Below are positions 1 through 9,151 of a stretch of DNA of 64,000 nt, in pieces. The notes beneath the pieces were generated by a model that was not told where the DNA came from, did no database searches, and saw only the letters and a program-made list of their open reading frames with translations. The stretch is from NCBI GenBank assembly GCA_024742875.1, contig JANSXP010000001.1:372001-436000 (forward strand), written 5' to 3'. The translations under genes were made by a program, and so were the position numbers. How positions within the stretch are numbered: the first letter of the stretch is position 1; each line of letters begins with the position of its first letter. Source of the stretch: Planctomycetaceae bacterium. Its GTDB lineage: Bacteria > Planctomycetota > Planctomycetia > Planctomycetales > Planctomycetaceae.

Positions 1-1917
1 GTAGTCGATACGGGAATTCGGGGCGACCGCATCCGTCCAGTCTTCCCGCAAGACGCCCATGGCCTCGCTGTCCGGCCGGGCGTTCAGGTCTCCGGCAAGG
101 ATCACGGGGGTTGGATATTTCCCAAACAGACTGTGCAGCTGCTGTGTTTGTTCGATGCGCGTGTCGCTGCTCTGATGGCACAGGTGCGTGCCGACGAAAC
201 AGAACTCCGGCAACCCGTTGTCAGGCAGCACATTCACCGACAGTGCGCATCGTGGTTCGTTGCCAAAACGAAAGGGCAGGTGATGGGCGCGGGGCTGCTC
301 AAGCGGGAAACGAGACAAGATGGCCTCACCGTACTGACCGCCTGCGTAGAACAGAGCATTGCCAAAGACGTGATTCATGCCGAGTCGTTTTCCCAGTTCG
401 GCCGCCTGGTCGATGCCCGCGGCTCGCTGAGTACTGTGATCCACTTCCTGCAGTGCAATGACGTCCGGTTTGAGTTTGGCGATCGTGGCCGTCAGTCGGT
501 CGTAGTCAAATTTGCCATCCATCGCTTCCCCATGATGGATGTTGTAAGTGAGCACGCGGAGTGTGGGCTGCGGCACAGTTGCGGCGGCCACTGCCGGATC
601 GTCACTCAGTCTTGCAATGACCGTATCCCCACGACCGGTTTCGTCGGCGATGCTCTGAATGGTCCACAGATCTGTGTGGTTGTCACCATCCACAACGCTG
701 CCGCTGTAATCGCCCCAGGCACCGCCTTCGGTGGCCGCGCGCCCTTCGCCCAGACTGATCGCAGGGCGCAGTTGCCCGGGCGGATCGTCCGCACGACGAA
801 ATGCCAGTCGCGGGCTGATGAACATCTCCGGACTGGTCTCCTGGAAGCCCACAAGCACGTCCAGGTGTTTGTTGACCGCCAAAGTCGTCTGGATATAGCT
901 GCTGGTGTCTGAGCAAAGCAGGCCGCTTTGCACAAATTTTCCATCCGTCAGCCGCACCTGATGCCACTGGATACCCGCGCGGCCGTTGCAGTTGACCGTC
1001 TGTGAGAACCACAGGTGGCCGCTTTGCACAACCAGGTTCTTGGGGTTGCGATCACCCGAGGCCGTCCGTTTGTCAGTCCCTTTCTGAGGCGATTGAGGGG
1101 GCCAGCCAAAGTGCGGAAAATTGTGCGGGGCGCGGACGAGCAACTGTGCGACCGGACGCCCGTCTGCCGACTCGCTCACTTTGGTAATGACAATGTCGCT
1201 GCGTTCGAGTTTGACAAACAGCAGTTCGGCCGTGGCATCCTGGGTGGCCACCGGGTGTCCCAGATTACCCTCGAAGTGATAGACGGTGGCCGGCTTTCCC
1301 GCTTTGGCATCGGCCGTTTTCAGCACAAACGTCTGCGCGTCTCCGCCGGGGAACGAATAGCCGATCCACTGTTTGCTGTAGCCAATACCGCCCCCGTCAC
1401 GGCCGCCAGGAGCGGGGACGGGATAAGTGTGCCAGACGCCCGTGGGATCCTTGGTGGCCGAAACCGAAATGTTGACCGGCTTGAGTTTCTCGCGGTCCCA
1501 GGGATTCCACAAATCGAAACCGAAGACCTCGTTGTGGGCATCGTAAAAGAGCTTGGGGTCGATGCCGCCGTTGAAGCACTGCTGCGAAACTCCCTGAACA
1601 AACTCGCCCGCCCTGGTGTAAATGATCAGTCCATTGTTGGTGGCATGCAGCACATGGTTGCCGCCGACGGCGATCTGCGGATCGACCTGACGGTTGCCGT
1701 CACTGGCGCCATCGAAAACGAGCAGACCATTGACCGTTCGCGGGTTGCCCCCCTGTCGACGCTCTCGGCATTGACCATTTTTGTTGAACGAGTCATTGCG
1801 AATCGGCGTGATGATTTCCGATCGCAGTGGTGTTTGCGACTGCCCGCGGACTGCGGGCACAAGGCCAGAGGCAATCAGAGCGACGAACAGAAGTCGAAAG
1901 GTGGGAGCGATATTCAT
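1..1917 (-). CDS. Secreted two-domain protein ending in an endonuclease/exonuclease/phosphatase (EEP) domain, partial at the left edge
   Basis: The frame is open from the ATG at 1917 to base 1 with no stop, so 639 residues are visible and the C-terminus is missing. Residues 1-26 form a signal peptide (basic start, hydrophobic LLFVALIASGLV, Ala-rich cleavage region). Residues about 55-445 look like a beta-rich extracellular propeller-type region ('VDPQIAVGGNHVLHATNNG' style repeats) with no family I can name. From about residue 450 the EEP fold is clear: LTYNIHHG, LQEVD (metal Glu), YGEAILSRFP, GTHL and the metal-binding LAGDLNA. The final SDH motif would lie outside the window. The family cleaves phosphodiester or phosphomonoester bonds in nucleic acids, phosphoinositides or sphingolipids; the substrate cannot be told here. 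Export suggests scavenging of DNA or phospholipid. Confidence 0.85.
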   Translation of the reverse strand, partial: MNIAPTFRLLFVALIASGLVPAVRGQSQTPLRSEIITPIRNDSFNKNGQCRERRQGGNPRTVNGLLVFDGASDGNRQVDPQIAVGGNHVLHATNNGLIIYTRAGEFVQGVSQQCFNGGIDPKLFYDAHNEVFGFDLWNPWDREKLKPVNISVSATKDPTGVWHTYPVPAPGGRDGGGIGYSKQWIGYSFPGGDAQTFVLKTADAKAGKPATVYHFEGNLGHPVATQDATAELLFVKLERSDIVITKVSESADGRPVAQLLVRAPHNFPHFGWPPQSPQKGTDKRTASGDRNPKNLVVQSGHLWFSQTVNCNGRAGIQWHQVRLTDGKFVQSGLLCSDTSSYIQTTLAVNKHLDVLVGFQETSPEMFISPRLAFRRADDPPGQLRPAISLGEGRAATEGGAWGDYSGSVVDGDNHTDLWTIQSIADETGRGDTVIARLSDDPAVAAATVPQPTLRVLTYNIHHGEAMDGKFDYDRLTATIAKLKPDVIALQEVDHSTQRAAGIDQAAELGKRLGMNHVFGNALFYAGGQYGEAILSRFPLEQPRAHHLPFRFGNEPRCALSVNVLPDNGLPEFCFVGTHLCHQSSDTRIEQTQQLHSLFGKYPTPVILAGDLNARPDSEAMGVLREDWTDAVAPNSRIDY

Positions 1918-2085
1918 GCTGATCGATCGGTGAGGGTGGGAAGGAGGTCAGTGGAGGGACGCTGGCGACGGAACACCGTCCGCCAGCGGTCGTGACATCG
2001 TAGTCGATCGGTGACTCGGATGGGACCGTCGTCGTGGGATGCGTCGCGTTCTGTTCTCTCTCTCCGGTGGCCGATCTTTCTCGCG

Positions 2086-3621
2086 TCACATGGCTGTTGG
2101 TCTCGCTCCGCGCTCCAGTTGCTGCAGCAGTCCGGCGGCTGTGGACGAGTCCGGTTTCAGCTGCAGTGCCCGCGCGGCGAATTCCAGAGCGGCATCCGGC
2201 CGGTCCATCTGTACGTGGCAGCGGGCCAGGTTGCACAGTGTGGTGGGATGATCTTCGAAAAGCCGCAAAGACAGCTCATACAGGCGGACAGCGTCGGATG
2301 GATGGCCCAGTTTTTCCCACAGATGCCCGATGGCAAACGGTATGTCGTCAGTGCCCCAGTGAAAGTAGCGACGTTCGATGAGCGGCAGGGCTGCAGTGAG
2401 TGCTCGTCTCTGAGCGGAATCAGCTGTTGGCAGCGCCCGACGAATGTGGCGGCGCAAGTGATAAAATACCAGTGCGTCATGTCCAGACAGCCGCAGCAGC
2501 GACAGGCAGCGGCTCAAAGCGACCTCGCTGTCGTCCTGCCAGCGACGGGACAGCTGATGAAACTCTCCCGGATTGAAGTCACTCACTCCATGATGATATT
2601 CCCGTCGCAGATTCTGCAGCGGGCAGTCGCCGGCTGCAGCGAACGCCGTCACGTGCACGACGGGCGCATCGTGTGCGGATACGAACGCCTGGCCCTGTTG
2701 CTGCTGGAACCACTCAGCGATCGCCGGAAAATTGACGCTGAACGAATAACAGCCTCCATGGGGAATCGCAGTGGGCAGCGGGCGGTTGTGAAGTTCGTCC
2801 ATGTGCCGATACCCCTTATCGGCGGCCAGCAGCAGCATGCCGTCGGTCGCCCACGAACGCACGTCTGACAAGACACGGCAGCCCGCGGTCGGGATGGTGA
2901 AGCAGCCGTCGCGGACGTGATGCGAAAAATGCTGCACGAGGTGTTCCAGTGAGGCGTCAGCATAAGCGGTGTCGGTGACCGGACGCTGCTCCCACTCCCA
3001 GTCAGGTTCGTCGCTGTCAGCTGTCTGCGTGATCCGCGGCAGGCATTCAAGCAACTGGTCGCCCTCTGTGCGAAACACGTCAATCGGCAGTGAGTCAAAA
3101 AAGTAGTTGCCAATCACCACCACATGTTGTGACGCATTGTCTGCCGTGACTGTTCGACGGGTCTGCCGCAAAGTGAGGTCGCTGTCTCCGGCGGCAAAGC
3201 GGGCGACATCGGCAACTTCGGACTGGATCAGAGGGGCGAGTCCTTCGTGCTCCTGCCAGAAAGTGATGTTGCGTTCCGCGATGTCCGTCAGAACGTACTG
3301 CCACTGGGCGTCACCCATCAGCCCAGCCTGCTGCAGTTCCTGCAGATGCTGAATGCACAGATAGCCAAATCGCCCGTGGCCGGCGCCGCCTTCCACGATC
3401 AGCACCTGCTGCGCACCGGTATCAGCAATATAGGCGGCGATGCAGCGGGCGTAAGTGCGGGCGATGTAGGAGCTGGTGGTGATCCGCGACGGCACACTGC
3501 CGCGCCAGGCGTCAATGCCGACAGATTCGTAAAATTCGGTCTGACGCTGCCAGATCGAAGCGGCCGACAGGCGACGACCGGAATCAAGCAGGTTCAGGTG
3601 CTGACTGGACAGTGAATTCAC
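2086..3621 (-). CDS. MidA-like class I SAM-dependent methyltransferase with C-terminal TPR
   Basis: The protein is 511 residues if the GTG at 3621 is used. The frame stays open to an ATG at 4062, but that extension runs through low-complexity sequence into the divergent gene at 3969, so the shorter form is preferred. Motif I reads VLIVEGGAGHGRFGYL, and NYFFDSLPIDVF matches the 'FD(A/S)LP' signature of the MidA/NDUFAF7 group, whose mitochondrial member methylates an Arg of complex I subunit NDUFS2. The last 90 residues carry a TPR-like pair (AVRLYELSLRLF, ALEFAARALQLKP). A MidA-type core fused to TPRs suggests a protein substrate, but this is inference. The start is uncertain because no good ribosome binding site is visible. 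Confidence 0.7.
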   Translation of the reverse strand: MNSLSSQHLNLLDSGRRLSAASIWQRQTEFYESVGIDAWRGSVPSRITTSSYIARTYARCIAAYIADTGAQQVLIVEGGAGHGRFGYLCIQHLQELQQAGLMGDAQWQYVLTDIAERNITFWQEHEGLAPLIQSEVADVARFAAGDSDLTLRQTRRTVTADNASQHVVVIGNYFFDSLPIDVFRTEGDQLLECLPRITQTADSDEPDWEWEQRPVTDTAYADASLEHLVQHFSHHVRDGCFTIPTAGCRVLSDVRSWATDGMLLLAADKGYRHMDELHNRPLPTAIPHGGCYSFSVNFPAIAEWFQQQQGQAFVSAHDAPVVHVTAFAAAGDCPLQNLRREYHHGVSDFNPGEFHQLSRRWQDDSEVALSRCLSLLRLSGHDALVFYHLRRHIRRALPTADSAQRRALTAALPLIERRYFHWGTDDIPFAIGHLWEKLGHPSDAVRLYELSLRLFEDHPTTLCNLARCHVQMDRPDAALEFAARALQLKPDSSTAAGLLQQLERGARPTAM

Positions 3622-3968
3622 GCGTGATGTCTTTTTTCGGAAGGCAGAACACAGGGCTGCAGCCGGCGCCGCAACGGGCGCCACAGTGGGTGTCGACGTT
3701 GGTCCGACAGGAAGAGAATAGGTCACTAACGCGGGCGCGGTGGAAAGATTGGCTCCGCTGTCAAAAGGGTGACAGCGGGTCGCGTTCGCCACGGAGGCCT
3801 GAAGGAAAACAGACCCAGCGACCGTGGCGGACTGGTTCACAGCGATGGCTGCGGTTAGTCTCTGCACGGGGCGCAGTGCAAGTGATGGGGCCGATTTCTC
3901 GCCGGTCTTTGTGGATCGGTAATCCATCGCCCACTTGCCGCCTGGGGATTCTGTTGAGGACAGCAACC
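3622..3968. promoter_or_regulatory. Divergent intergenic region with a perfect inverted repeat
   Basis: These 347 bases separate the divergent methyltransferase and DUF1579 genes and contain no convincing gene. At 3755-3778 there is a perfect inverted repeat with 9-base arms (CCGCTGTCA and TGACAGCGG) around a 6-base spacer. No T-tract follows on either strand, so an operator or an RNA hairpin is more likely than a terminator. Confidence 0.45.
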
Positions 3969-4532
3969 ATGTCGATTCGCGTTTCTGTGTTTGTATGCCT
4001 GCTGGCCATTTCCTGTGGGCCGGCTTTCGCTCAGGAGGGACCAGCGGGTGCGTCCGCGACAAAGCAGCATCAGTGGCTGCAGAAGTTTGTGGGCAGCTGG
4101 ACGGTGGAAAGCAAAGGGTCCATGGGCGAAGGACAGCCGGAGATGGTGTCCAAAGGCACGATCGAATCCACTTCCCTGGGCGGCTTCTGGGTGATGAATC
4201 GGATGACGGCGGATTTCGGCGGCATGGGGTTCACCGGAGTGCAGACGGTCGGCTATGACGCTGCCAAAAAGAAGTATGTGGGCACCTGGGTCGACTCCAC
4301 CAGCGGCTTCATGTGGAAGTACGAGGGGTTCGTGGATGACTCGGGTAAGAAGCTGGTGCTCGAAGCCACAGGACCGGACATGCTGGATCCCGCCAAATCA
4401 CGGTTGTATCGGGATTCCTACGAATTCAAGACCAGTGACGTTGTGGTAACCACTTCATCGATGAAGAACGACGACGACACGTGGACCACCTTCATGACGG
4501 GGGTCGGCAAACGCGTGAAGCCAAAGAAGTAG
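3969..4532 (+). CDS. Secreted DUF1579 family protein
   Basis: The protein is 187 residues and starts at the ATG at 3969, preceded by GAGGA about 8 bases upstream. Residues 1-21 are a signal peptide (VSVFVCLLAISCGPAFAQ). The mature part has the DUF1579 pattern: a Trp-rich start (LQKFVGSWTVES), then alternating beta strands including GFWVMNRM, VQTVGYDAAKKKYVGTW and a closing acidic-aromatic strand. The family is lipocalin-like in predicted shape and common in planctomycetes; its function is unknown. It is monocistronic: a strong terminator follows at 4589 and the upstream gene is divergent. An exported small-molecule-binding protein is possible, but nothing in the sequence names a ligand. Confidence 0.75.
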   Translation: MSIRVSVFVCLLAISCGPAFAQEGPAGASATKQHQWLQKFVGSWTVESKGSMGEGQPEMVSKGTIESTSLGGFWVMNRMTADFGGMGFTGVQTVGYDAAKKKYVGTWVDSTSGFMWKYEGFVDDSGKKLVLEATGPDMLDPAKSRLYRDSYEFKTSDVVVTTSSMKNDDDTWTTFMTGVGKRVKPKK

Positions 4533-4588
4533 ACAGTCAGGTTCAATTGTCAGATCAGACTGTCAGATCAAACGCCGGACAGCCGTAT

Positions 4589-4622
4589 GACGCACGGTCT
4601 TCTCCCGTGCGTCGTTTTTTTT
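4589..4622 (+). terminator. Rho-independent terminator of the DUF1579 gene
   Basis: A perfect 9-bp stem (GACGCACGG at 4589-4597, CCGTGCGTC at 4605-4613) with a 7-base loop is followed by G and eight T residues (4615-4622). Confidence 0.9.
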
Positions 4623-4688
4623 GGAGACCCTGCACGGCTGGGCTGTTCCGCTCGACCTGCCCAACTGCACACTTCGTACGCTGGTGGA

Positions 4689-7600
4689 TCACTTTTGGGG
4701 CGTCAGCAGCTGTTCGAACGTTGCATTGCCGATGCGGTATTTCTTCCAGTCTTTGTAATCGAAGTGCCACCACTCGTATTCGTACACCGTGAATCCTTCC
4801 GCTTCCATGGTGCGACGCAGCAGCTGGCGGTACCACCGCTGTCGTGCAGTTCCGCCGGGGTACAGCGGAAATGATCGCGGAGAGAATTCATCATATCCGG
4901 CCACCATTTCAATCGGGTCACCGGTCGCCAGATCGTACAGCGTCAGGTCCACCGCGCAGCCGCGGTTGTGGCGTGACCCGCTGGCCGGGTTAGCGACAAA
5001 GTCTTTCAGATTGTCCGGTGTGGCGTCCCAGAACATTTTTGTAACGTGCCAGGGACGGTAGGCGTCATGAACCAGCAGGCCCAGACCCAGCGGTTCCAGT
5101 CGTCGCTGGGCGCGGACGACTGCTTCGGCAGCGGGCCGCTGCATGAAGGCCTTCGGCTGCTGGTAGAAGATGGCGCCGGTAAAGTTGTTGGTGGTGGCAT
5201 AGCGAACGTCCAGGTGAATGGAGTCATCCAGCGAGGTGAGTTCCACCAGGTCCGGCTCCCGAAAGTCGCCAGGTTCTGCGGGAGGTGACGCCGCCAACGC
5301 ACCGGCCCGCAGTTCGTCGATGGGACGCACCGGCTCGATGCGAAACGTCTCGCCGTCTTTTGTGCCCACTTCACGTCGCACGAAAATGACCTCTGCGGCA
5401 TTGACGCTTGTCGCTCGCCCGCTGCTGTCGCGCGTGAACGTCAGACCTTCGCCGTGATACAGGCCGTAGTCGGGAAACTGGAAGACATTGTCACTGACTT
5501 CGGTCAGTGGATAGTAATAAAACCACTCGATGAGCGCGTACAGCTTCTCGTCTTCTTCAAGGATGTACAGCGTGTTGTGGTCCCAGCCATACTCTCCGAT
5601 CAGGCCTTGCCAGCGCTGCGGAATGTCGGCCGGAGGTGTGTCGGGCAGCCGTGCGTATTGGGTGTCGCCGATTTTCAGCCGCCGATTTTCCCCTGGGGTC
5701 ACCTGTGTGCCAAATCCTGTTTCGTCGTCGGTCAGGATGACACCGTCGCTCGCTCGGGAGCGGAGCTGATACCGGTACGAACCGCGGTGCAGGAAGACGG
5801 CGCCGTCCAGCTGGCTGATTTCCGCAAACCGATCCCCGTTCACCTCCCGATATTTTCCGATCAGTTCTGTCGCACGATCTGCGGGAACGGCAATTGTTGT
5901 CGGATAGTCAGGCAGCGGCTGTTCGTTCTGTGCGGCGACCATCAGGCGCAGCGCATAGTCGGCCAGTCGTCGCGTGACGCCATTGCTGCCATCCAGCGCT
6001 GAGGCGGCCACAACGCCCAGTTGCCGTTCGGGCAGGACTTCCAGCTGGGTGGAGAAGCCATACACTGCGCCCCCATGTCCAATTTTGGTCAGTCCGTCAA
6101 GTTGCTGCACATGAAACCCCAGTCCGAAGCCCTGCGGCTGGCCGTTCTGATCTTTGACGGGCGTTGTCATCAGGGCCAGCGTTTCCGGTTTGAGCAGGGC
6201 GCCGCCGGCTGTCTGTCCGTCCGCGAACAAGCACGATGCGAACTTCGCCAGGTCCCGCACGCTGGAGTACATGTTTCCGGCCGGTCCGGTTCCTAAAAGA
6301 AACGTGGGCGCTTCAAACCGGCGGCCGTCGTATGTGCGCATCCATCCCGTCGCCATTTGGGGAGCGATGGCCTGGTCAATGACAAAGCTGCTGTTGCTCA
6401 TACCCAGCGGTTTCAAAATACTCTGTTGAACTCGCTGGGGGTGGGTGCTGTCCAGTTGTGACTCCAGCACGGCTCCCACAACCGCGATGGCCGCGTTGGA
6501 ATATTTGGTTTTGCTCTCCGGGCGGTACACAAGCCGCGTGTTGTTGAGGCTGCGAACGGTGGCGGCCAGTGTGGGTTCGTGCGGATCAAAATAATGCCCC
6601 ACCGGAGATTCGCGGACCAGTCCGGACCGGTGAGACATCATCTGTCGCAGGGTCTGGGCAACACCGAATGGGTTTTTCGGCTGGAAGTCCGGGAGGTACT
6701 GTTGAATGGGCGCATCCAGATCCAGGCGACCTTCATCCACCAGCTGCAGCAGGGCGATGTCGGTGAACAGTTTGGAAACCGATCCGACGCGGTACACTGT
6801 GTCGGCTGTGGCGGGCTGGGTCTGGTCAGCATCCTGAAAGCCAAATCCGTCCGCCCAGACAGTGTGGTCCTTATCAACCAGTGCGATCGAAAACGCGGGC
6901 AGTCGCTTCTGTTCCACTTCCCAGCGAACCGCCCTGCGCAGTTTTTCGACGGCTGGCTGATAGTCAGGTAAAGGTGGCAGATACACGTCAGCCAAAGAGA
7001 CGGCCAGCTGTGTGAGGCTCAGCCGCTGCAGATTGCTCATGATGGCCACGCAGGTTCCCGATTCAGGATAAAGCAGCAGCATCGTGGACGTGCCCGACTG
7101 CGCTCCGCCGTGCCAGACGGCGGAGCGATTTGACTTTTCGCCAACCCCCCAGCCCAGTCCATAGCCCGTTTGCTCTGCGTCGTCCGTCTGCCCGGAGGTC
7201 CACATTGCCTGCCGCGTCTTTTGGCTCAGCAGGCGGCCCGTATTGATGGCTGTGGCAAAGCGAACCAGATCGGGGGCCGACGACAGCAGCCCTCCTCCCG
7301 GGATCTTCATGCTCGTGTCATGCAGCGTGCAGTTGTACAGCTCTCCGATTTTGAAGTTATTGCCCGGCAGCAGGAACTGCAGAGACGGCGTGGCGCGAAA
7401 ATAACCGCTGGCTCGATGAGGGACGATAGAAAACACGTCGTCAGCCACCGTCTGCCGCATGTCTGCCTGGGCCATAACCCGCTGTTGGAGGAGTGTCATG
7501 AAGTCCGCCTCACCGGCCGCCTCACACACGGACCCGAGCAAATTGTAACCGAACGATGAGTAACGATATTTTGTCCCCGGTTTGTGAATCAATGGGTCGT

Positions 7601-8102
7601 CGACGAATGTCCGGAGAGCAGTTTTCAGGTTGAAAAAATGCTTCGTGGAAGACGCTTCTGCGGCCGATTTGTAATGCCGCACTCCGGCTGTGTGTCCCAG
7701 CAGCTGTCGACACGTGACCGGCCAGCCCTTGTCTTTGAACTGTGGCACCCACTGTTCCACGGAAGTGTCCAGGTCCAGTCGACCCTGTTCCACCAGCGAC
7801 AGAGCGATTGCCGCTGTGAGCGGCTTGGCAATGGATCCAGTACGATAGCGCGTGTCGGGCCGCGCTGGCACGTCGTGCTCCACGTCGGCTTTGCCATAGC
7901 CCTGCACATACACCAGCTGATTGTTGTGGGCGACGGCCACCGACATGCCGGGCACTCCATGCTCGTTCATGTAGGCGGACACCCGCTGATCAATTGCTGA
8001 GGTCCGCTCGTCGGCGGCAAGACGGCCGGTCAGCAGGCTGCCGGCCAGCAGCGGGAACACGAGGAAAGTTGCCGCCAGCAGCGGTCGTGGCCTGGGATTC
8101 AT
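4689..8102 (-). CDS. Tandem beta-lactamase-family serine hydrolase fused to a VanX-type D-Ala-D-Ala dipeptidase
   Basis: This 1137-residue exported protein contains three enzymes. Residues 1-30 are a signal peptide. Domain 1 (about 35-375) is a class C beta-lactamase/DD-peptidase fold with S90-I-A-K93, Y181-S-S and H331-G-G. Domain 2 (about 385-720) repeats the fold with S441-V-S-K444, Y534-S-N536 and H676-G-G. A beta-rich linker (about 730-915) follows. Residues 950-1137 are an M15D dipeptidase like VanX, with R1016 (DAYRP), zinc ligands H1045 and D1052 in SRHNRGCAVD, and E1110 and H1113 in EWWHF. All three active sites look intact. The ATG sits 8 bases after AGGAGG and overlaps the stop of the epimerase gene by 4 bases. 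It is the last gene of the operon. The likely job is periplasmic hydrolysis of D-Ala-containing peptides; beta-lactam or vancomycin resistance is less likely but not excluded. Confidence 0.88.
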   Translation of the reverse strand: MNPRPRPLLAATFLVFPLLAGSLLTGRLAADERTSAIDQRVSAYMNEHGVPGMSVAVAHNNQLVYVQGYGKADVEHDVPARPDTRYRTGSIAKPLTAAIALSLVEQGRLDLDTSVEQWVPQFKDKGWPVTCRQLLGHTAGVRHYKSAAEASSTKHFFNLKTALRTFVDDPLIHKPGTKYRYSSFGYNLLGSVCEAAGEADFMTLLQQRVMAQADMRQTVADDVFSIVPHRASGYFRATPSLQFLLPGNNFKIGELYNCTLHDTSMKIPGGGLLSSAPDLVRFATAINTGRLLSQKTRQAMWTSGQTDDAEQTGYGLGWGVGEKSNRSAVWHGGAQSGTSTMLLLYPESGTCVAIMSNLQRLSLTQLAVSLADVYLPPLPDYQPAVEKLRRAVRWEVEQKRLPAFSIALVDKDHTVWADGFGFQDADQTQPATADTVYRVGSVSKLFTDIALLQLVDEGRLDLDAPIQQYLPDFQPKNPFGVAQTLRQMMSHRSGLVRESPVGHYFDPHEPTLAATVRSLNNTRLVYRPESKTKYSNAAIAVVGAVLESQLDSTHPQRVQQSILKPLGMSNSSFVIDQAIAPQMATGWMRTYDGRRFEAPTFLLGTGPAGNMYSSVRDLAKFASCLFADGQTAGGALLKPETLALMTTPVKDQNGQPQGFGLGFHVQQLDGLTKIGHGGAVYGFSTQLEVLPERQLGVVAASALDGSNGVTRRLADYALRLMVAAQNEQPLPDYPTTIAVPADRATELIGKYREVNGDRFAEISQLDGAVFLHRGSYRYQLRSRASDGVILTDDETGFGTQVTPGENRRLKIGDTQYARLPDTPPADIPQRWQGLIGEYGWDHNTLYILEEDEKLYALIEWFYYYPLTEVSDNVFQFPDYGLYHGEGLTFTRDSSGRATSVNAAEVIFVRREVGTKDGETFRIEPVRPIDELRAGALAASPPAEPGDFREPDLVELTSLDDSIHLDVRYATTNNFTGAIFYQQPKAFMQRPAAEAVVRAQRRLEPLGLGLLVHDAYRPWHVTKMFWDATPDNLKDFVANPASGSRHNRGCAVDLTLYDLATGDPIEMVAGYDEFSPRSFPLYPGGTARQRWYRQLLRRTMEAEGFTVYEYEWWHFDYKDWKKYRIGNATFEQLLTPQK

Positions 8103-9151
8103 GGCAGCCTCCTGTCAGAGGAGTGAGTTTGGTGAACAGGAAATGACACTCCGTTTCCGTGAGTGTGAGTCAGTTCGATGCGTCCGTCGATCACACGCAC
8201 GCCGCTGGCCGGATCGTCGGACAACAGCGCGGCGCCATCCAGATCAGCATAGTCGAGCAGGGGGGCCAGCTGTGCGGCGGCCGATATGCCGACGCTGCTT
8301 TCCACCATGCAGCCCAGCATGGTTTTCAGACCCAGCTGACGTGCCCGACGCAGCATTCCCACGGCGGGCGTGATACCGCCGCATTTGCTGAGTTTGACGT
8401 TAATGCCATGAAAATGCGGCGCACAGGCGTCCACGTCGGCCGGCGTCTGACAGCTTTCGTCGGCGAAGACCGGCAGCGCCGACTGCTCAAACACATGCGC
8501 CAGCTGCTCAGCGGATGCGGTCGCGGGCAGCGGTTGCTCAAGCAGTTCCACGCCCAGTGGTTGCAGCCTGGAGGCATTGTCAATGGTTTCCTCGGGCGAC
8601 CAGCCGCCGTTGGCGTCAACGCGAAACGTGGCGGGTGTGACGTCTCGCAGCGCCCGCACGATTTCCACGTCGCGATCTGTCCCCAGTTTGATCTTGTAGA
8701 TGGGCCAGCCGGCGTGCGTCTTCAGCTTTTTGATCATCACGTCCCTGCGGTCAATGCCGATCGTGTAGCTGGAGGGCGGCACCTGCTTCCAGCTAAGCGC
8801 GAGCAGCTGGTAGGTCGTTTTTCTCTGCAGCTTGCCAAACAGATCCCAGGCAGCGCAGTCGACGGCCGACAGGGCAAACAGGTCCTCCGCCAGCGGCACG
8901 TGCAGCTGAGCCCACAGCTGTTGCGGATGACCGAAGGTGTACGTTTCGATTTTTTCTCGACAGCCTTCCAGTGACGCACTCACCGAATCCTGCGTGTGGC
9001 CGTAGAAGGCGTTTTCGGATGCTTCCCCAAACCCTCGCTGCCCCTCGTGCTCCAGTTCCACAATCAGGGTGGAACGGGTGGACACCGATCCCCGCGCAAT
9101 CGTGAATTCAAACTCCAAAGGCAGCCGCAGTCGATGCAGTCGCAGTTTCAT
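8099..9151 (-). CDS. Enolase-superfamily dipeptide epimerase (L-Ala-D/L-Glu epimerase or N-acetyl-D-Glu racemase type)
   Basis: The protein is 350 residues with the muconate-lactonizing subgroup layout: an N-terminal capping domain (1-110) with the 20s-loop region around FTIARGS, then a barrel. Catalytic features are K153-I-K155, metal ligands D179 (DANGGW), E205 (EQP) and D231 (ADES), the base in NVKLSKCGG, and D-L-D-G-A near the end as in L-Ala-D/L-Glu epimerases. It starts 4 bases inside the DUF1611 gene, after a strong AGGAGCGGAG. The reaction is either inversion of D-Glu to L-Glu within a murein-derived dipeptide, or, given its DUF1611 partner, racemisation of N-acetyl-D-glutamate as in the reported DgcA enzyme. 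The sequence alone does not decide between them. Confidence 0.85.
   Translation of the reverse strand: MKLRLHRLRLPLEFEFTIARGSVSTRSTLIVELEHEGQRGFGEASENAFYGHTQDSVSASLEGCREKIETYTFGHPQQLWAQLHVPLAEDLFALSAVDCAAWDLFGKLQRKTTYQLLALSWKQVPPSSYTIGIDRRDVMIKKLKTHAGWPIYKIKLGTDRDVEIVRALRDVTPATFRVDANGGWSPEETIDNASRLQPLGVELLEQPLPATASAEQLAHVFEQSALPVFADESCQTPADVDACAPHFHGINVKLSKCGGITPAVGMLRRARQLGLKTMLGCMVESSVGISAAAQLAPLLDYADLDGAALLSDDPASGVRVIDGRIELTHTHGNGVSFPVHQTHSSDRRLP

Noticed and set aside
1015-1995. Plus-strand frame of 326 codons
   Set aside because: It is antisense to the EEP fusion gene, whose own frame shows real motifs over its whole length.
4689-8102. Vancomycin/beta-lactam resistance gene cluster
   Set aside because: There is no vanH, vanA-type ligase or regulator nearby; the epimerase and DUF1611 partners fit peptide catabolism better.
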